Of a stretch of 64,000 bases of DNA, positions 34,680 through 44,210 are shown piece after piece (the first letter of the stretch is position 1; each line of letters begins with the position of its first letter). Source of the DNA: JALORV01 sp963703945 (GTDB lineage Bacteria > Pseudomonadota > Gammaproteobacteria > Burkholderiales > Burkholderiaceae_F); NCBI GenBank assembly GCA_963703945.1, contig CAVPGM010000046.1:248001-312000 (forward strand). Direction: 5' to 3'. Under the pieces are notes generated by a model that saw nothing but the letters and a program-made list of their open reading frames with translations, had not been told where the DNA came from and made no database searches. A program made the translations under genes and the position numbers.

Positions 34680-37600
34680 ATGCAGCCCACCTCGCCCAGA
34701 CCGCCTCGCCACGCGGGGCCACGGGTTCGCGCGCCGCTGCCGGAAATCCGCTTCCCCGAGGAGTTGCCGGTCTCGGCCCGGCGCGAGGACATCGCACGCG
34801 CGATCGCCGCGCACCAGGTGGTGATCGTCAGCGGAGAAACCGGCTCGGGCAAGACGACGCAGCTGCCGAAGATCTGCCTGCAACTGGGGCGTGGTGCGCG
34901 CGGCATCATCGGTCATACGCAGCCGCGCCGGATCGCGGCATCGAGCATCGCGCGCCGCATCGCGCAGGAACTGCAGACGCCGCTCGGCGAGGTGGTCGGC
35001 TACAAGGTGCGGTTCACCGACAAGACGGGACCGGGCGTGTCGGTGAAGCTGATGACCGACGGCATCCTGCTCGCCGAGTCGCAGGCGGATCCGCGCCTTT
35101 CGCGCTACGACACGCTGATCATCGACGAGGCGCACGAGCGTTCGCTCAACATCGACTTTCTGCTCGGCTACCTGCGCCAGCTGCTGCCGAGCCGTCCGGA
35201 TCTGAAGCTCATCATCACCTCGGCGACGATCGATGCCGAGCGGTTTGCACGGCATTTCGGCTCGGCGCAATGCGCCGGCGCCGGTGATCGAGGTCTCCGG
35301 ACGTCTCTATCCGGTCGAGGTCCGATACCGGCCGGTGGCCGATGCCGACGATGCCGACGACCGGACGCTGATGACGGCGCTGGTCGACGCGGTCGACGAA
35401 TGCGCTTCGGCGGGTCGCGGCGACGTGCTGGTGTTCCTGCCCGGTGAGCGCGAGATCCGCGAGGCCGCCGAGGCGCTGCGCAAGCATCACCCGCCCGCGA
35501 CCGAAATCCTGCCGCTGTATGCGCGGCTGTCCGCCGAGGATCAGGACCGGGTGTTCAGGCCGGCGGCCTCGGGGCGTCGCATCATCCTGGCCACCAATGT
35601 CGCAGAGACCTCGCTGACGGTGCCGGGCATCCGCTACGTGGTCGACACCGGGCTGGCGCGCGTCAAGCGCTACTCGTATCGCAACAAGGTCGAGCAGTTG
35701 CAGGTCGAGCCGATCTCGCAGGCTGCGGCGAACCAGCGCGCCGGGCGTTGCGGCCGGGTCGCCGACGGCGTGTGCATTCGCCTGTACGGCGAGGACGACT
35801 ACGCGGGACGCCCGCGCTTCACCGATCCGGAGATCCTGCGGGCTTCGCTGGCGAGCGTCATCCTGCGGATGAAGTCACTCAATCTCGGCGACGTGGCCGA
35901 GTTTCCTTTCGTCGAGCCCCCGAGCGGGCGCGCGGTGGCCGACGGCATGCAGCTGCTGGCGGAGCTGAACGCGATCGACGAACGCAACGAGCTGACGCCG
36001 GTCGGGCACGAACTGGCGAAGCTGCCGCTCGATCCGCGCGTGGCCCGCATGCTGCTGGCGGCTCGCGAGCAGCACTGCCTCGCCGAAATGCTGGTGATTG
36101 CGGCGGCGCTTTCGGTGCAGGACCCGCGCGAGCGGCCGCTCGAAGCGCAGGAGGCGGCCGACCAGGCGCACCGCCGCCACGCTGACGAGAAGAGCGACTT
36201 CCTGACTCTGGTGAAACTGTGGAATTTCGTCCAGGAGAAGCTTGCCCATAAGAAATCAAATCGCAAGCTGACCGACGAGTTGCGCAGCCAGTTCCTCAGC
36301 CCGCGGCGGGTGCGCGAGTGGATCGACGTGCACGGGCAACTGGCCGCTCTCGCCGGCGAGCAGGGCTGGCGCATCAACGCAACCGCCGCCACCTTCGAGC
36401 AGGTGCATCTGGCGCTGCTGGCGGGGTTGCTCGGCAACATCGGCACCCGGGTGCTCGATGCCGACCGCGGCGAGCCGCCGTATGCCGGCGCCCGCGGTAT
36501 CAAGTTCCATGTCTGGCCGGGCTCACCGCTGCTGAAGAAAGCCGGCCGCTGGATCATGGCGGCCGAGCTGGTCGAGACCTCGCGCCTGTACGCGCGCACG
36601 ATCGCGAACATCGATCCGGCCTGGCTCGAGCGCGTCGGCGCGCATCTGCTGAAGAAGTCGCACGGCGACCCTCACTGGGAGAAGCGGGCGGCGCAGGTCG
36701 TGGCGTTCGAGCGCGCCACGCTGTACGGACTGCTCGTCTACCAGCAGCGGCGCGTCAACTACGGTCCGCTGAATCCGTCGCATGCCCGCGAGGTCTTCAT
36801 CCGCGAGGCGCTGGTCGAAGGCGAGTACGAGACGCGAGCGCCATTTTTCGCGCACAACCAGCGGCTGGTACGCGAGATCCGCGAACTCGAACACCGGTCG
36901 CGCCGGCTGGATGTGCTGGTCGACGACGAGCTGATCTTCGCGTTCTACGACCGCGTGATTCCGGCGGAAATCACGAGCGGCGCCGAGTTCGAGAAATGGC
37001 GCGCCGTCGCCGAGCGGGAGCAACCGAAGCTGCTGTATCTCGTGCGCGACGAACTGATGCGGCACGAGGCGGCCGGTATCACGACCGACCTGTTCCCCAA
37101 GCAGATCACGTTGCGCGGCAAGGGCGGTCCGGAAACGGTGCTGGCGCTGTCGTACCACTTCGAGCCCGGCAGTCCGCGCGACGGCGTGACGATGACGGTA
37201 CCGCTGCTCGCGCTCAACCAGATCGATGCCGTGCGCGCCGAGTGGCTGGTGCCCGGCATGCTGAAGGAAAAGGCGCATCTGCTGCTCAAGTCGCTGCCGC
37301 AGAAGTTGCGGCGCCATTGCGTGCCGCTGCCCGACTACGCGGCCGCCTTTGCTCAACGCCAGGGCCGGCGCACCGACGAGCCCTTGCTCGATGTGCTGAT
37401 CGCCGACGTCCGCGAGCACGCGGGTGTCGTGTGCCAGCCGTCCGACTTCAAGCTCGAGACGCTGCCGGCGCACCTGACGATGAACTTCAAGATCGTCGAC
37501 GAGCATGGCCGGCAACTTGCGATGGGGCGCAACCTTGCGCAACTGCGTGCCGAATTCGGCGCCGAAGCGCAGGCGAGCTTCCGCAGTGCCGCCGCGGCCG

Positions 37601-38509
37601 ATGCCAGGGTCGCCGAGAGTCTTCAGGAAGACATCCGCGACTGGGACTTCGGCGAGTTACCCGAACTGATGCAGCTCCAGCGACGCGGCCCCGATGGTCG
37701 CAACGTGACGCTGGTCGGATTCCCGGCACTGGTGGACCGGGGTGATCACTGCGCGATCGACGTCTTCGACGACGCGAACGAAGCGCGTGCACAGCATCGC
37801 AACGGACTGCGCCGTTTGTTCCGCCTGCAGCTGCGCGAGCAGGTCAGGTTCCTCGAGAAAAGCCTGGCGCTCACTGCAGACGACGCAGATGCAGGCGGCC
37901 ACCGTGCCGGCCCTGGCGGCGGGATTTCCGGGTTTCGACACGATGCGCGAGCAGGTGATCGTCGCGGCGATCGATCGCACCTGCCTCGGCGAACCCTGGC
38001 CGGCTGATCGCACGGCTTTCGTCGCGCGCAAGGACGAAGCACGCGCCAAGCTCAGCCTGATCGCGCAGGAGATCGCGCGCCTGCTGGCGACGATCGTGGC
38101 CGAGGCCGCGTCGCTGCAGAAGAAAATCAATGCGGGTCGCTCGTTTTCGGCCGCGATCGCCGACATCGAGCAGCAGCAGGCGCGCCTGTTAGCGCGCGGC
38201 TTCGTGGTCGATGTGCCCGCTGCACAGCTGGCTCACTATCCGCGCTACCTGAAAGCGATCGCCATGCGGCTCGACAAGCTGAAGATCGATCCGGCACGCG
38301 ATGCCCAGCGCCTGCAGGAAGTGTCTGTGCTTCAGACTCCCTGGCTGCGCGAACTGGCAGCACGCAAAGGCGTGCACGATCCACGTCTGGAGGAATTCCG
38401 CTGGCTGCTGGAGGAACTGCGCGTCAGCCTGTTTGCGCAGGAGCTACGGACGCCGATGCCCGTCAGCAGCAAACGACTGCAGAGGGCTTGGGAGGCATTG
38501 CAGCGCTGA
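34680..38509 (+). CDS. hrpA: ATP-dependent RNA helicase HrpA, interrupted by two +1 frameshifts
   Basis: A DEAH-box helicase of about 1275 residues once two single bases are removed, close to the usual ~1300. Motif I is GETGSGKTTQLPK, motif II is IIDEAHERS, motif III is TSATID. Later motifs include VFLPGEREIREA, ATNVAETSLTVPGI and QRAGRCGRV. The HrpA-specific C-terminal DUF3418 region is long. The frame breaks near 35271 (FGSAQ then APAPVIEVSGR) and near 37873 (EKSLAL then LQTTQMQAATVPAL). Each needs one base deleted. The start at 34680 follows a short leader. The family acts on RNA; in E. coli HrpA is linked to fimbrial mRNA processing and rescue of stalled ribosomes. Confidence 0.92.
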
Positions 38510-38753
38510 GCCGGCTCGAAAGCCGAAAGGACGATACTGCCGCCGAGAGGAGACGGCCGCTATCTGATTGCCGCCGGGGCCTGTGCGCAGCAAGCGACTG
38601 GTTGCACGCGCAGATCCGTTCGGTGGACGTCGCCGCCTTCACAGGCGTACAACACAGCGAGGGGAAGATTGCCTGGGGCGAAAGCGCCCGGCCGAGAACC
38701 CACCTGGCCGTCACGACCAGGTGGCCTGCAATTCTGAGTGGAGGAAGCACAAG

Positions 38754-39023
38754 ATGAACTTCATCATTTGGCTCGTCGTTGGTGGTTTGATCGGCTGGAT
38801 TGCCAGCATCATCATGAAGACGGACGCGCAGCAAGGCGTGATCTTGAACGTTGTCGTCGGTATCGTCGGTTCCATGCTCGGCGGCTGGCTGATCTCGCCG
38901 CTCGTGGGCGCCGGGACCGTTAATCAAGGGGACTTCAGTATCGGCGGCCTGCTGGTTTCGCTGGTCGGCGCCATCATTCTTCTGGCCATCGTGAACCTGT
39001 TTCGTCGCGGCAAGGCGCGCTGA
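38754..39023 (+). CDS. GlsB/YeaQ/YmgE-family stress membrane protein
   Basis: An 89-residue protein with three hydrophobic segments and glycine-rich turns: MNFIIWLVVGGLIGWIASII, then ILNVVVGIVGSMLGGWLISP, then GGLLVSLVGAIILLAIVNLF with a basic tail FRRGKAR. This is the transglycosylase-associated (GlsB/YeaQ/YmgE) family, induced by general stress in many bacteria; the mechanism is unknown. A strong Shine-Dalgarno, GGAGGAAGCAC, precedes the start. A hairpin (CCACCTGG...CCAGGTGG) lies about 35 bases upstream and may control expression. Confidence 0.9.
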   Translation: MNFIIWLVVGGLIGWIASIIMKTDAQQGVILNVVVGIVGSMLGGWLISPLVGAGTVNQGDFSIGGLLVSLVGAIILLAIVNLFRRGKAR

Positions 39024-39039
39024 CGCTGGCAAACTCACA

Positions 39040-39060
39040 CCCCGCTTCGACGTCGGGGTT
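39040..39060 (+). terminator. Weak hairpin after the GlsB-family gene
   Basis: ACCCCG and CGGGGT pair around a nine-base loop 17 bases after the stop, followed by TTCTC. The U tract is poor, so this is only a possible terminator. Confidence 0.3.
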
Positions 39061-39150
39061 CTCAGCGGCAGCGCCCGGCAACGCTCAGCCGAGGTGAGGA
39101 AGCGCTGCTCGCTTGCCGGAGAGCCGCCGAGTCAGGCGGGGCGTCGTGCC

Positions 39151-39753
39151 TCAGGTGCTGGAGCCGGGCTGCGACGTTCCGTGTGGGCTGCGGCGCGGGA
39201 CCGGCTCGTTGTTCGGCCCCTGCTCGATATCGAATGCGAATTCGCGGATCAGCTGGCCGTCGATGTAAACCCGCATCTTGTGGGCACCGATCGGGTCGCC
39301 CGGCGCATATCTCCACTCGTTGGCGATAAACCCGAGGCGGGTCGGGATAATGCGCTCGGTCACCGCGGTCTTGCGGTCGGGTGAGATCGTGTAGATGCCC
39401 ATCGCTTCGCCCGGACCCCAGGTCGGCGGCGGCACGGGCAGTTCGAACTCCTCGCGCCAGATGACGGTCGGCTTGTCGGTCTTGAAGATGATGTACCAGC
39501 CATAGGGCGCGGCGATCACCGCAGGAAACTTCGCCGTCTCGTACAGCACGCGACGACCGGTCGGATCAGCGCCGAACACGCCGAACTGGGCGGACACCAC
39601 CTCGAGCGTTGCTGGGGTGGTCATCGGCGATTTGGCATTCGCCGCGGCTTCCCACGCGCTTGCCGGGACAGGGGCCCGGTCCGGCGCGGCGCACGCAGTG
39701 ACCAGGACGGCCGCGGCAAGCGCCGCGATGACGGATCGAACGCTCGGATGCAT
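39151..39753 (-). CDS. Putative lipoprotein
   Basis: A 200-residue protein beginning MHPSVRSVIAALAAAVLVTAC. The LVTAC lipobox gives lipidation at the Cys, so it is probably an outer- or inner-membrane lipoprotein. The start at 39753 is supported by GGAGGTTGTC. The mature part is beta-rich (LYETAKFPAVIAAPYGWYII, AMGIYTISPDRKTAVTERII, MRVYIDGQLIREFAFDIE). I do not recognise a family. It is divergent from the CinA-like gene across 242 bases without recognisable sites. Confidence 0.72.
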   Translation of the reverse strand: MHPSVRSVIAALAAAVLVTACAAPDRAPVPASAWEAAANAKSPMTTPATLEVVSAQFGVFGADPTGRRVLYETAKFPAVIAAPYGWYIIFKTDKPTVIWREEFELPVPPPTWGPGEAMGIYTISPDRKTAVTERIIPTRLGFIANEWRYAPGDPIGAHKMRVYIDGQLIREFAFDIEQGPNNEPVPRRSPHGTSQPGSST

Positions 39754-39995
39754 TGACAACCTCCGGTGAGCGGCGCCCAGGTCCCCCATGGACCGCATCA
39801 TTTAATCACAATTGCCAGGGCGTGCAGGTTCATCCGTATGACGTCACTCCGCCATCCAAAGTTGCATGCGGGCCGCACGATGCGTTCGATTTCACCGGTG
39901 GACTCTTCGCCTTTTCGGCGGCTTCGGCCGCGAGCACTCCTTTAGAATTTCACGATGCGTCGACGAGCCGACGGCACGGCGAAGGGGCAAGCCCG

Positions 39996-40805
39996 ATGAG
40001 CGGCCTGCGGTTCGGGCTGGTCATCGTCGGCGACGAGATCCTGTCGGGCAAGCGCCCGGACAAGCACCTGAGCCGGGTGATCGAGCTGCTGGGCGAGCGC
40101 GGTCTGGCGCTCAGCTGGGCCGAGTACGCCGGCGACGACCGCGGCGACCTGGTGGCGCTGTATCGGCGTACGTTTGCAAGCGGTGACGTCGTTTTCAGCT
40201 GCGGAGGCATCGGCTCGACACCCGACGATCACACGAGGCAGGCCGCAGCGGAAGCGCTTGGAGTCAGGCTTGCGCTGCATCCCGAAGCTGAGGTCCTGAT
40301 CGCCCAGCGCTGCGCGGACATGGCGCGCGAGGGCCGCGGCAGCGCCGACATGACGCTGCCGGAGAATCGGCAGCGGCTGACGATGGGCGAGTTTCCGGTC
40401 GGCAGCGCGATCATTCCCAATCCGTACAACCGTATCCCCGGCTTTTCGATCCGCAACCACTGGTTCGTGCCGGGGTTTCCGGTGATGGCCTGGCCGATGC
40501 TTGAATGGGTGCTGGACACGCAATTTCGCGCAAGCTTCGGCACGCACGTACGGGCCGAGCGTTCGCTGCTGGTATTCGAGACGGCGGAGTCGCTCGTTGT
40601 GCCGTTGATGCAGGACATCGAACAACGCTTCACTGGCATCAAGGCCTTCAGCTTGCCGTCGGTTGGCGACGGTCGTGACGGACGCATCGCGCGGCGGCAC
40701 CTCGAGCTGGGCGTCAAGGGGCCGGCCGATTCGATCGACGAGGCCTACGCCGTGCTGCAAAAGGGCGTTGCTGCGCTCGGTGTCGAGTTCGAACCGTCGA
40801 CGTAG
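39996..40805 (+). CDS. Molybdopterin-binding (MoaB/Mog/CinA-like) domain protein
   Basis: A 269-residue protein with the MoCF fold. The N-terminus FGLVIVGDEILSGKRPDKHL is the CinA/MoaB signature, and VVFSCGGIGSTPDDHTRQAA is the conserved glycine/Thr-Pro loop that holds pterin or nucleotide. It continues with TLPENRQRLTMGEFPVGSAI and NHWFVPGFPVMA, as in competence-damage-inducible (CinA N-domain) proteins. It lacks the C-terminal amidohydrolase half of full CinA. The start at 39996 follows GAAGGGGCAAG. The ligand is unknown. Confidence 0.87.
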   Translation: MSGLRFGLVIVGDEILSGKRPDKHLSRVIELLGERGLALSWAEYAGDDRGDLVALYRRTFASGDVVFSCGGIGSTPDDHTRQAAAEALGVRLALHPEAEVLIAQRCADMAREGRGSADMTLPENRQRLTMGEFPVGSAIIPNPYNRIPGFSIRNHWFVPGFPVMAWPMLEWVLDTQFRASFGTHVRAERSLLVFETAESLVVPLMQDIEQRFTGIKAFSLPSVGDGRDGRIARRHLELGVKGPADSIDEAYAVLQKGVAALGVEFEPST

Positions 40806-40816
40806 AGGTCACAAAA

Positions 40817-40840
40817 AAAGCCCGGATTTCGCCGGGCTTT
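40817..40840 (-). terminator. Rho-independent terminator, strong on the minus strand
   Basis: AAAGCCCGG and CCGGGCTTT form a 9-bp stem with a six-base loop. Read on the minus strand the hairpin is followed by seven U residues, a classic terminator for transcripts from phaP. On the plus strand it also follows the CinA-like gene by about 12 bases, but with only three U, so it is probably bidirectional and stronger leftward. Confidence 0.8.
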
Positions 40841-41064
40841 GAAAAGCACCACCAAGGAGGAGACAGAAGGGGGTTTGGACAGGGTCCAAACGGTGGTGCC
40901 AAGGAGCTTGTTGCTGCTTGATGCGACTGGCCGAACCTTACGCCGCACTGTGCCCGTGGGCACGTGAATCTTCGGCGAGAATCGCCGGTCATTTCTGACC
41001 GGCGACCGTCAATCTTCGCAATGCTGTGTCACGGGGCTGTGACGCCCCGCGAGGTCTTACGTGC
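40841..41064 (-). ncRNA. Structured 3' region of the phaP transcript, candidate 3'-UTR sRNA
   Basis: Between the phaP stop and the terminator lie about 225 bases without a gene. On the minus strand they contain nested inverted repeats: an outer GGCACCACC...GGTGGTGC pair encloses an inner GTTTGGAC...GTCCAAAC hairpin and a CU-rich stretch (CTGTCTCCTCC), and this runs straight into the U7 terminator. The arrangement resembles stable 3'-UTR-derived small RNAs. The RNA role is inference only. Confidence 0.4.
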
Positions 41065-41637
41065 TCAGGCAGCCTTGCGCTTGGCCGGGGCTTTGCCCGC
41101 GTCGTTGGCGGCAGCGGCGGCCTTCATCGTCGCCGAAGTGGCGGCCGAAACGTTCGACTCGGCAAAGTCGACAGCCTGCTTGGCGGCACGGGTGAACGTG
41201 TCATACGCGGTGTTGGCCGCAGCCAGCGCGCTCTTGAGCGCGGCAACAGCAGGCTCTGAACCGGCAGGCGCGTTCTTCGCGGCGAAGTCGATCAGCTGAA
41301 CAACCTTCTTGTTGTTCTCGGCCATCTGCGACTCGACGATGCGCGACACTTCGGCTCCCGCGCCGTTGGCGATGCCGTACACGGTGCGCGAGTAGCTGAC
41401 AGCCTTTTCAAGCGTCGGCTGCGACAGCGCGGAGCTGAGCGCGACGAATTCCTGGACGTCCTTGGCGCTCATCAGCGCCTGGACGCCCTCGACAGACTCT
41501 TCCAGCGTCGCCTTGGCGGCGGCGACGTTGAGCTCGAGCAGGCGCTCGGTGGCGTCGAAGAAGGTCTGGCCCAGCGCGAACGCTGCGTCCATTTGACCTT
41601 TTTGCAGTTCGGTGAATTGAGCGGGACTCGTAAACAT
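41065..41637 (-). CDS. phaP: PHA granule phasin
   Basis: A 190-residue phasin that coats polyhydroxyalkanoate granules and controls their size and number. It is all-helical and Ala-rich, beginning MFTSPAQFTELQKGQMDAAF, with ERLLELNVAAAKATLEESVE and a C-terminal KAPAKRKAA tail, as in the Burkholderiales phasin family. A GGAGTCATCC Shine-Dalgarno precedes the start. It has a promoter with flanking repeats upstream and a structured 3' region ending in a strong terminator. High, regulated expression is therefore likely. Confidence 0.93.
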   Translation of the reverse strand: MFTSPAQFTELQKGQMDAAFALGQTFFDATERLLELNVAAAKATLEESVEGVQALMSAKDVQEFVALSSALSQPTLEKAVSYSRTVYGIANGAGAEVSRIVESQMAENNKKVVQLIDFAAKNAPAGSEPAVAALKSALAAANTAYDTFTRAAKQAVDFAESNVSAATSATMKAAAAANDAGKAPAKRKAA

Positions 41638-41722
41638 GGATGACTCCTTTTGGGGGCTTGGCAGTGACGTGTTGAAAGGGTGGAGCGAAAGTTGTGGGTC
41701 CTGAAATCGGTTGCGGATTTGT

Positions 41723-41787
41723 TGCGTCGCACAAGACGAATTGTCGAGCAAGGAAGGGTTGGATGTCAAGCATTTTGTTGCGACGCA
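41723..41787. promoter_or_regulatory. TGC-N3-GCA inverted repeats flanking the phaP promoter
   Basis: TGCGTCGCA (41723-41731) and TGCGACGCA (41779-41787) are exact inverted copies, each also nearly palindromic. They bracket the -35/-10 elements on both sides. This fits a repressor that closes the promoter, and PhaR-type regulators of phasin genes are known to bind TGC/GCA-containing sites. PhaR itself is not in the window. Confidence 0.45.
41740..41769 (-). promoter_or_regulatory. Probable sigma-70 promoter of phaP
   Basis: On the minus strand TTGACA (41769-41764) is a perfect -35 box, followed after 18 bases by GACAAT (41745-41740), four of six matches to -10. Transcription would start near 41733, about 95 bases before the phaP ATG. 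No competing promoter is evident. Confidence 0.55.
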
Positions 41788-41930
41788 GAACGACCCAGCG
41801 GCTGGCACTTTTATACATAATATCAATGCTGTAGAAGAGAATTCTCCGGAAAAACTAGAGGAAGACGTCGAACAGTTCACCGTGCCGCATCATCGCTGCA
41901 GCGGTGGTCCAGCCTGCCTACAATCCGGCG

Positions 41931-42887
41931 GTGCAGGCCTACTACAGCGACCACTACGTGCTGCCGCTGCCGCCGGGCCATCGATTTCCGATGGCGAAGT
42001 ACCGCGGCTTGCGCGATCGCGTTCAGCGGGAACTGCCGGAGGTCAGCTTGGTGGAACCCAATGCAGCCACTCTGGGCCAGCTGGCTCTTGCGCACGATCC
42101 GGACTACATCGAGCGCGTCACATCTGGCCAACTGGATGCGAGAGAGATGCGTGCGATCGGCTTTCCCTGGTCGCCGCAGATGGTGGAGCGGTCGCGGCGG
42201 TCAGTGGGCGCCACGATCGCCGCATGCCGCGCGGCGATGCATGAAGGCGTGAGCGTCAATCTTGCCGGCGGCACGCACCACGCCGCCAGGGACCGCGGTG
42301 CCGGATACTGTGTCTTCAACGACGTCGCGGTTGCGGTTCGCGTGCTGCAGTCCGAGGCGACAAGCGCGCGGTGCGAGTTGCGGGTCGCGGTGATCGACCT
42401 CGATGTTCATCAGGGCGACGGGACGGCGCGGATTTTCCGCAGTGATCCCTCGGTGTTCACGCTGTCCCTGCATGGAGCGACGAACTTTCCGTTTCGCAAG
42501 GAAGCGAGCAGCCTGGATGTCGCGCTGCCCGACGGGACGGCAGATGACGAGTACCTGGATGCGCTCGACCGCGCGTTGGTTCAGTTGCGGGAGCGATTCG
42601 AGCCTCGGTTCGTGATCTATCTCTCAGGCGCAGACGCGCACATCGACGATCGCCTCGGCCGCCTGGCACTTTCCGGTGCCGGCATGGCGGCGCGCGATGC
42701 ACGGGTGTTCGAATTCGCCCGCACCAGCAGTGTGCCGATCGCAGTCACGATGGGCGGCGGGTACGGACGGCGGCTCGAGACCACCGTCGAACTTCACCTG
42801 CAGACGGTAACCGCGGCCCGCGACTTCTGGGCGCGGCAGCGCGCATCGACGAACCGCGCGGTCCCCGGCGGATTGCTGCGTGGCTGA
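41931..42887 (+). CDS. Histone-deacetylase superfamily amidohydrolase
   Basis: A zinc deacetylase-fold protein of about 318 residues. It has DHYVLPLPPGHRFPMAKY near the N-terminus, the catalytic His pair in NLAGGTHHAARDRGAGYCVF, zinc ligands Asp and His in VIDLDVHQGDG, a third Asp in YLSGADAHIDDRLGRL and the C-terminal VTMGGGYGR. Bacterial members deacetylate acetoin, acetylpolyamines or other acetyl-amides; the substrate here is unknown. The GTG at 41931 (VQAYYSDHY) matches family starts; a GTG at 41904 is an alternative. It leads a coupled five-gene cluster. Confidence 0.88.
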   Translation: MQAYYSDHYVLPLPPGHRFPMAKYRGLRDRVQRELPEVSLVEPNAATLGQLALAHDPDYIERVTSGQLDAREMRAIGFPWSPQMVERSRRSVGATIAACRAAMHEGVSVNLAGGTHHAARDRGAGYCVFNDVAVAVRVLQSEATSARCELRVAVIDLDVHQGDGTARIFRSDPSVFTLSLHGATNFPFRKEASSLDVALPDGTADDEYLDALDRALVQLRERFEPRFVIYLSGADAHIDDRLGRLALSGAGMAARDARVFEFARTSSVPIAVTMGGGYGRRLETTVELHLQTVTAARDFWARQRASTNRAVPGGLLRG

Positions 42888-43776
42888 GGCAAGACGTTCA
42901 AGCGGTGCCAGCTGGCTGGCGCTGATGCCGGCGGCGTTCGTGCTGCTGTGGAGCACGGGCTTCATCGTCGCAAAGTACGCCGCGCCGCACGCGCCGCCGC
43001 TGACTTTTCTTCTGTACCGATTCGCTGGCGTCATCATCGTGCTGCTGCCCCTGATCGCGCTGACGCGCGCGCCATGGCCACAGACAGCCCGCGCCTGGCG
43101 CGACACCGCGATCGTCGGTGTGCTGCTGCAGGCCACCTACCTGGGCGGGGTCTGGATGGCCATCGCGCTGGGGATGCCCGCCGCGCTTTCGTCACTCCTG
43201 GTCGGCACGCAACCGCTACTGACTGCGGTGTTTGCCTTCAGCGTCGGAGAGCGCGTCTCGCGTGTCCAGTGGCTCGGCCTCGTGCTCGGCGTCGTGGGTG
43301 TTGCGCTGGTGCTGTCGGATCGCCTGACCCTGGCAGGGGTGGGACCGCTGGCGATGGGGGTCAATGCGATCGCCCTCTTCGGGATCACTGCCGGCACGCT
43401 GTACCAGAAGCGCCACGGGGCGCATGTGGATCTGCGCACCGGCAGCCTGATCCAGTTTGCGGCGTCCTTCGCAGTGTTGTTGCCCTTTGCGGTGGCGTTC
43501 GAGTCGCTCGACGTCGATCACTCGAGCGAGTTCTGGTTCGCGCTCGCCTGGTCGATCGTCGCGCTGTCGCTGGTGGCCATTTCGCTGTTGCTCGTTATGA
43601 TCCGCCGCGGTCGGGCTACCGAAGTCGCGAGCCTGATGTATATGACGCCGGCGGCGACGGCCGTGCTGGCGTGGATGGTCTTCGGCGAGCGGCTCGGAGC
43701 GATGGCTTGGACCGGAGTGCTGGTCACGATGGCGGGCGTTGCGCTCGTGGTCCGCAGAGGGGGGAAGTCAGGGTGA
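42880..43776 (+). CDS. DMT-superfamily (EamA) transporter
   Basis: A 298-residue inner-membrane protein with ten predicted helices in two EamA repeats. The first begins PAAFVLLWSTGFIVAKYAAP and the second begins near LAMGVNAIALFGITAGTLYQK. EamA proteins export amino acids or metabolites by proton exchange. The GTG start overlaps the previous gene by eight bases and the stop overlaps the thioesterase start (GTGA). The substrate probably belongs to the same unknown pathway as its neighbours. Confidence 0.88.
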   Translation: MAEARRSSGASWLALMPAAFVLLWSTGFIVAKYAAPHAPPLTFLLYRFAGVIIVLLPLIALTRAPWPQTARAWRDTAIVGVLLQATYLGGVWMAIALGMPAALSSLLVGTQPLLTAVFAFSVGERVSRVQWLGLVLGVVGVALVLSDRLTLAGVGPLAMGVNAIALFGITAGTLYQKRHGAHVDLRTGSLIQFAASFAVLLPFAVAFESLDVDHSSEFWFALAWSIVALSLVAISLLLVMIRRGRATEVASLMYMTPAATAVLAWMVFGERLGAMAWTGVLVTMAGVALVVRRGGKSG

Positions 43777-44210
43777 GCACGGGCGAGCGGCCCCGCGGCC
43801 GCGGCGATTTTCGGCACTTCCACACGATCGCAACGCGATGGATGGACAACGACGCGTACGGGCACGTGAACAACGTCGTGTACTACTCGTACTTCGACAC
43901 GGTGGTGAATGAATACCTAGTACGTGCCGGGGTGCTGGACATCGAGCACGGCGAGGTCATCGGACTGGTGGTCGAAACCCAGTGCCGCTTCTTCAGCGAG
44001 CTCGCGTTTCCGCAGACGGTGCACGCGGGGCTGCGCGTGGCGCATCTGGGCACCTCGAGCGTGCGCTACGAGATCGGTGTGTTCGCCGACGAAGCCCAGA
44101 CGGCCTGTGCGCAGGGGCATTTCGTGCACGTGTACGTGGATCGCGCGACCCGGCGGCCGACGCCGCTGCCGGCTCCACTGCGGACGGCCCTGGAGAGGAT
44201 CGCGACATGA
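43773..44210 (+). CDS. Acyl-CoA thioesterase, 4HBT/hot-dog family
   Basis: A 145-residue hot-dog-fold thioesterase. The active-site motif is RWMDNDAYGHVNNVVYYSYF, with the catalytic Asp in the usual position, followed by FFSELAFPQTVHAGLRV and the central strand VRYEIGVF. The family hydrolyses acyl-CoA or aryl-CoA thioesters; chain preference is unknown. The GTG start overlaps the transporter stop and the stop overlaps the nitroreductase start (ATGA). Confidence 0.92.
   Translation: MSTGERPRGRGDFRHFHTIATRWMDNDAYGHVNNVVYYSYFDTVVNEYLVRAGVLDIEHGEVIGLVVETQCRFFSELAFPQTVHAGLRVAHLGTSSVRYEIGVFADEAQTACAQGHFVHVYVDRATRRPTPLPAPLRTALERIAT

Noticed and set aside
1620..37880. Programmed +1 ribosomal frameshifting in hemW, aceF or hrpA
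   Set aside because: The sites share no slippery sequence or in-frame stop/pause signal as in prfB, and homologues are read in one frame. Sequence error explains all sites more simply.
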